Source: Gammaproteobacteria bacterium (GTDB lineage: Bacteria; Pseudomonadota; Gammaproteobacteria; Pseudomonadales; Azotimanducaceae). From it: a stretch of DNA of 8,144 nucleotides. Of this stretch, positions 5,954-8,144 are shown one piece after another (the first letter of the stretch is position 1; each line of letters begins with the position of its first letter). The DNA lies in assembly GCA_027295975.1 (NCBI GenBank), contig JAPUJX010000275.1, positions 1 through 8,144 of the forward strand, written 5' to 3'. Made by a program: the position numbers and the translations under genes. The notes under the pieces are model-generated. The model had not been told where the DNA came from. It worked only from the letters and a program-made list of their open reading frames with translations, and ran no database searches.

Positions 5954-7069
5954 CTAAAGCGTATCCTGTGCAGGTTCCGGGATGACAACCTCGGTATTGC
6001 TTTCGGGGGAAGGCAACAGTTGCTCGCGAATCTGCCGTTCGATTTCGTCACAAATCTCCGGATGTTCCTCGAGGTAGTCCGAAGAGTTTTTGCGCCCTTG
6101 ACCAATGCGATCGTTTTTATAGGAATACCAGGCACCCGACTTTTCGACGATGCCCTGTTGCACACCAAGCTCCAGAATTTCTCCCATCCTGTTTATCCCG
6201 CGTCCGTAGAGAATCTGAAACTCGGTCTGTCGGAATGGTGGAGCAACCTTGTTTTTAACCACCTTCACCCGGGTTTCACTGCCAATCACCTCATCCCCTT
6301 CTTTCACGGCACCGATGCGGCGTATGTCCAATCGCGCGGATGCGTAAAATTTGAGCGCGTTACCACCTGTTGTGGTTTCGGGAGAACCGAACATGACACC
6401 GATTTTCATGCGGATTTGATTGATGAATATCACCAGAGTATTCGATTGTTTGATATTGCCGGTCATCTTCCTGAGCGCCTGGCTCATCAGGCGGGCCTGG
6501 AGTCCAACGTGAACGTCACCCATCTCGCCTTCGATCTCCGCTTTGGGCGTGAGGGCCGCGACGGAATCGATGACCACCACAGCAACCGCACCGGAGCGCA
6601 CGATCATGTCGCAGATCTCCAGCGCCTGTTCACCCGTGTCGGGCTGAGAGACGAGCAGATCGTCGGTATTCACGCCGAGTAATTGAGCGTACAACGGATC
6701 GAGCGCGTGTTCGGCATCGATGAACGCGCAGGTGCCACCCGTCTTCTGCGCCTCCGCAATAACCTGTAAGGTCAAAGTGGTCTTGCCGGACGATTCCGGG
6801 CCATAAATTTCCACCACTCTGCCGCGGGGTAGGCCGCCAATTCCAAGCGCGATGTCCAAACCAAGGGAACCAGTCGAAATCGAGGGAATGGCCACCAACT
6901 CGCGATCGCCCAGCCGCATCATGGAACCTTTGCCGAACTGACGCTCAATTTGAGCCAGGGCCGCGGATAACGCTCGATCTTTGTTCTCGTCGCGGTTTAC
7001 TCTATCGGTGGAGCCGTCTTCCTTATTCGAACGACTGGAACGGCTGTACTTGTCTGAACGGCTACCCAT
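5954..7069 (-). CDS. recA: RecA recombinase with N-terminal polar extension
   Basis: The 371-residue protein polymerises on single-stranded DNA, catalyses strand exchange and stimulates LexA self-cleavage. Visible parts are the N-terminal helix [22 protein letters not shown] (27-48), Walker A GPESSGKT (90-97), the catalytic Glu of DAEHALDP (Glu120, equal to E. coli Glu96), Walker [11 protein letters not shown] (164-173), the L2 DNA-binding loop [21 protein letters not shown] (217-237), and [12 protein letters not shown]. The first 26 residues, rich in Ser, Arg, Asp and Lys (two SRS motifs), have no counterpart in E. coli or Pseudomonas RecA; Walker A is shifted by 24. The start is firm: GGAG is 6 bases before ATG 7069, and no ATG, GTG or TTG occurs between it and the conserved helix. 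The C-terminus is moderately acidic. LexA controls it through the box at 7094-7113. recX lies downstream and mutS is divergent upstream. Confidence 0.98.
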   Translation of the reverse strand: MGSRSDKYSRSSRSNKEDGSTDRVNRDENKDRALSAALAQIERQFGKGSMMRLGDRELVAIPSISTGSLGLDIALGIGGLPRGRVVEIYGPESSGKTTLTLQVIAEAQKTGGTCAFIDAEHALDPLYAQLLGVNTDDLLVSQPDTGEQALEICDMIVRSGAVAVVVIDSVAALTPKAEIEGEMGDVHVGLQARLMSQALRKMTGNIKQSNTLVIFINQIRMKIGVMFGSPETTTGGNALKFYASARLDIRRIGAVKEGDEVIGSETRVKVVKNKVAPPFRQTEFQILYGRGINRMGEILELGVQQGIVEKSGAWYSYKNDRIGQGRKNSSDYLEEHPEICDEIERQIREQLLPSPESNTEVVIPEPAQDTL

Positions 7070-7093
7070 CTTTTTCTCCAGGTAATTTTCGAG

Positions 7094-7113
7094 TACTGTA
7101 TATATAATCAGTA
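7094..7113 (-). promoter_or_regulatory. LexA (SOS) box of recA
   Basis: On the minus strand, TACTG-ATTATATATA-CAGTA fits the gammaproteobacterial LexA operator CTG-N10-CAG exactly and matches 18 of 20 bases of TACTGTATATATATACAGTA. It lies 25 bp before the recA start and overlaps the predicted -10, so bound LexA would block the promoter until DNA damage activates RecA. Confidence 0.93.
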
Positions 7114-7123
7114 CCTATGGCAA
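7095..7123 (-). promoter_or_regulatory. predicted recA promoter overlapping the LexA box
   Basis: On the minus strand, -35 TTGCCA (7118-7123, 5 of 6) and -10 TACAGT (7095-7100, 4 of 6) are 17 bp apart, with the LexA box filling the spacer and covering the -10. The predicted start near 7088 gives a leader of about 19 bases. An alternative -10, TATACA, at 15-bp spacing is possible. Confidence 0.55.
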
Positions 7124-7182
7124 CAACCATCTCCTCCCGTGTCGGTAGTCTCTTAAAAATAAGGAGGCGAATCGCCTACAAG

Positions 7183-7212
7183 TTGACGCTTCGCCAAGGT
7201 AAGTGGTTCACT
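7183..7212 (+). promoter_or_regulatory. weak candidate promoter for mutS
   Basis: TTGACG (7183-7188, 5 of 6 to the -35 consensus) is followed after 18 bp by TTCACT (7207-7212, only 3 of 6 to the -10). It would give a leader of about 25 bases to ATG 7244. The -10 is poor, so this is only the best candidate I found in the divergent region. The rest of 7124-7182 holds an AAGGAGG (7161-7167) next to a small hairpin AGGCG/CGCCT (7165-7177), with no start codon at a usable distance. Confidence 0.25.
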
Positions 7213-7243
7213 CTCGAAAGCTTTGCATCTCGACACCCTGCCC

Positions 7244-8144
7244 ATGAACACCGCTTCGCATACGCCGTCGCACACCCCCATGATGCAGCAATACCTGCGC
7301 ATCAAGGCGGAACAACCCGATCGGCTGCTGTTTTATCGCATGGGCGACTTCTACGAACTCTTCTACAGCGACGCCGAGCGCGCGGCGGAACTCCTCGATA
7401 TCACCCTGACCGCTCGCGGGCAGTCCGCCGGAGCACCCATTCCCATGTGCGGGGTGCCGTATCACGCCGTCGACAACTACCTGGCGCGGCTGGTACGACT
7501 GGGGGAATCGGTCGCAATCTGCGAGCAGGTGGGCGATCCCGCAACCAGCAAAGGTCCGATGGAACGTCGGGTGGAACGGGTCATAACGCCAGGCACACTG
7601 ACCGAGGAGGCCCTGCAGGATGCTTCTCACGAAAGCCTGCTGCTCGGCATCAATCCAACCGGCGAGAGTTATGGTCTGGCCATGTTGAACCTGGGTCGCG
7701 CGGAGTTTCTGATCCAAGAGGTGGCGGACGCCGCGGAGTTGAATGCCGAACTGGCCCGGCTTGTCCCCAGCGAGATACTCGTACCACGACCCCTTGGAGA
7801 GGTAGAAACAGGCGACGCTGCAGTGCTTGTTCGGGATGCTCTCTGCTTCGATACAGAGTTGGCTGGACGGCAGCTTGCGCGCCATTTCGGCACTCAGGAT
7901 CTCAGCGGGTTCGGCATCTCGAATTCCACCCCCGGCATTGGCGCAGCGGCCGCGGTGCTGGAATACGCCAAACAATCCCAATGTAAACAGCTGACATATA
8001 TCGACCGTATCGGCCACATGGACCGCAACGACGTGATCACCCTGGATGCCCATACGCGCCGCAACCTCGAACTCGACCGGCGTATCGATGGAAGCGAACG
8101 GTGGACCCTCTTCGCGCTGCTGAACACGACCCGGACCAACATGG
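7244..8144 (+). CDS. mutS: DNA mismatch repair protein MutS, 3'-truncated by window edge
   Basis: The frame is open from ATG 7244 to the right edge, 300 codons with no stop. The product is the N-terminal third of MutS, which recognises base mismatches and small loops and recruits MutL. The mismatch-binding domain begins [31 protein letters not shown]; Phe36 and Glu38 of the F-x-E motif that wedges into the mismatch fall at the same numbers as in E. coli, which supports this start. [49 protein letters not shown] is the highly conserved end of domain I. The connector domain follows (about 128-250) and the core begins near [15 protein letters not shown]. The ATPase and C-terminal dimer domains lie outside the window. 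No ribosome site is visible before ATG 7244; an in-frame TTG at 7223 is an alternative, and an in-frame stop at 7184 bounds the choice. It is divergent from recA with 174 bp between. Confidence 0.97.
   Translation, partial: MNTASHTPSHTPMMQQYLRIKAEQPDRLLFYRMGDFYELFYSDAERAAELLDITLTARGQSAGAPIPMCGVPYHAVDNYLARLVRLGESVAICEQVGDPATSKGPMERRVERVITPGTLTEEALQDASHESLLLGINPTGESYGLAMLNLGRAEFLIQEVADAAELNAELARLVPSEILVPRPLGEVETGDAAVLVRDALCFDTELAGRQLARHFGTQDLSGFGISNSTPGIGAAAAVLEYAKQSQCKQLTYIDRIGHMDRNDVITLDAHTRRNLELDRRIDGSERWTLFALLNTTRTNM

Noticed and set aside
5894..6682. Plus-strand open frame of 262 codons opposite recA
   Set aside because: Antisense of recA; no recognisable domain and the opposite strand is certain RecA.
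7161..7167. AAGGAGG as a ribosome site for an undescribed leader peptide before mutS
   Set aside because: No ATG, GTG or TTG lies within a usable distance; the first TTG is 15 bases away.
7117..7986. Long plus-strand open frame of 289 codons starting at ATG 7117
   Set aside because: It overlaps mutS in another frame, is very rich in Arg, Gly and His and shows no family resemblance; it is a shadow of mutS.
7208..8053. Minus-strand open frame of 281 codons opposite mutS
   Set aside because: Antisense shadow of mutS; the plus strand carries unmistakable MutS motifs with correct spacing.

Overview
The window is a conserved core-genome segment of a bacterium, most likely a gammaproteobacterium. 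The evidence is the cluster recA–recX–alaS–(lysC)–csrA–tRNA-Ser(GCU), which matches the arrangement known in enterobacteria apart from the inserted lysC, together with an Escherichia-type LexA box in front of recA and an E. coli-like MutS N-terminus. I cannot name the genus. I see no phage, insertion sequence, CRISPR array or toxin/antitoxin gene.

Layout from left to right. Positions 1-576 (+) hold the 3' part of a LysE/RhtB-type amino-acid exporter. Positions 577-991 are a convergent gap whose right half carries inverted repeats and a second copy of the last 19 bases of the neighbouring tRNA. Reading leftward on the minus strand from 7069 are recA (7069-5954), recX (5855-5367), alaS (5255-2640), lysC (2637-1405), csrA (1313-1110) and tRNA-Ser(GCU) (1079-992). 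A perfect 18-bp hairpin follows the tRNA. The 174-bp region 7070-7243 separates recA from the divergent mutS, which starts at 7244 and runs off the right edge.

The genes form two functional blocks. RecA, its modulator RecX and the mismatch sensor MutS are a DNA repair group, with recA placed under SOS control by a near-consensus LexA site. AlaS, LysC, CsrA and tRNA-Ser form a translation, amino-acid and post-transcriptional regulation group. It probably starts at its own promoter in front of alaS and ends at the hairpin after the tRNA; alaS and lysC are separated by only 2 bp.

Most of the window is ordinary. The points worth a second look are the duplicated tRNA 3' end with its structured 168-bp spacer (reminiscent of the rtT repeats behind E. 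coli tyrT, or of an integration scar), the hairpin that swallows the tRNA CCA end, and a polar extension of about 24 residues on RecA. I found no convincing new multi-gene system.
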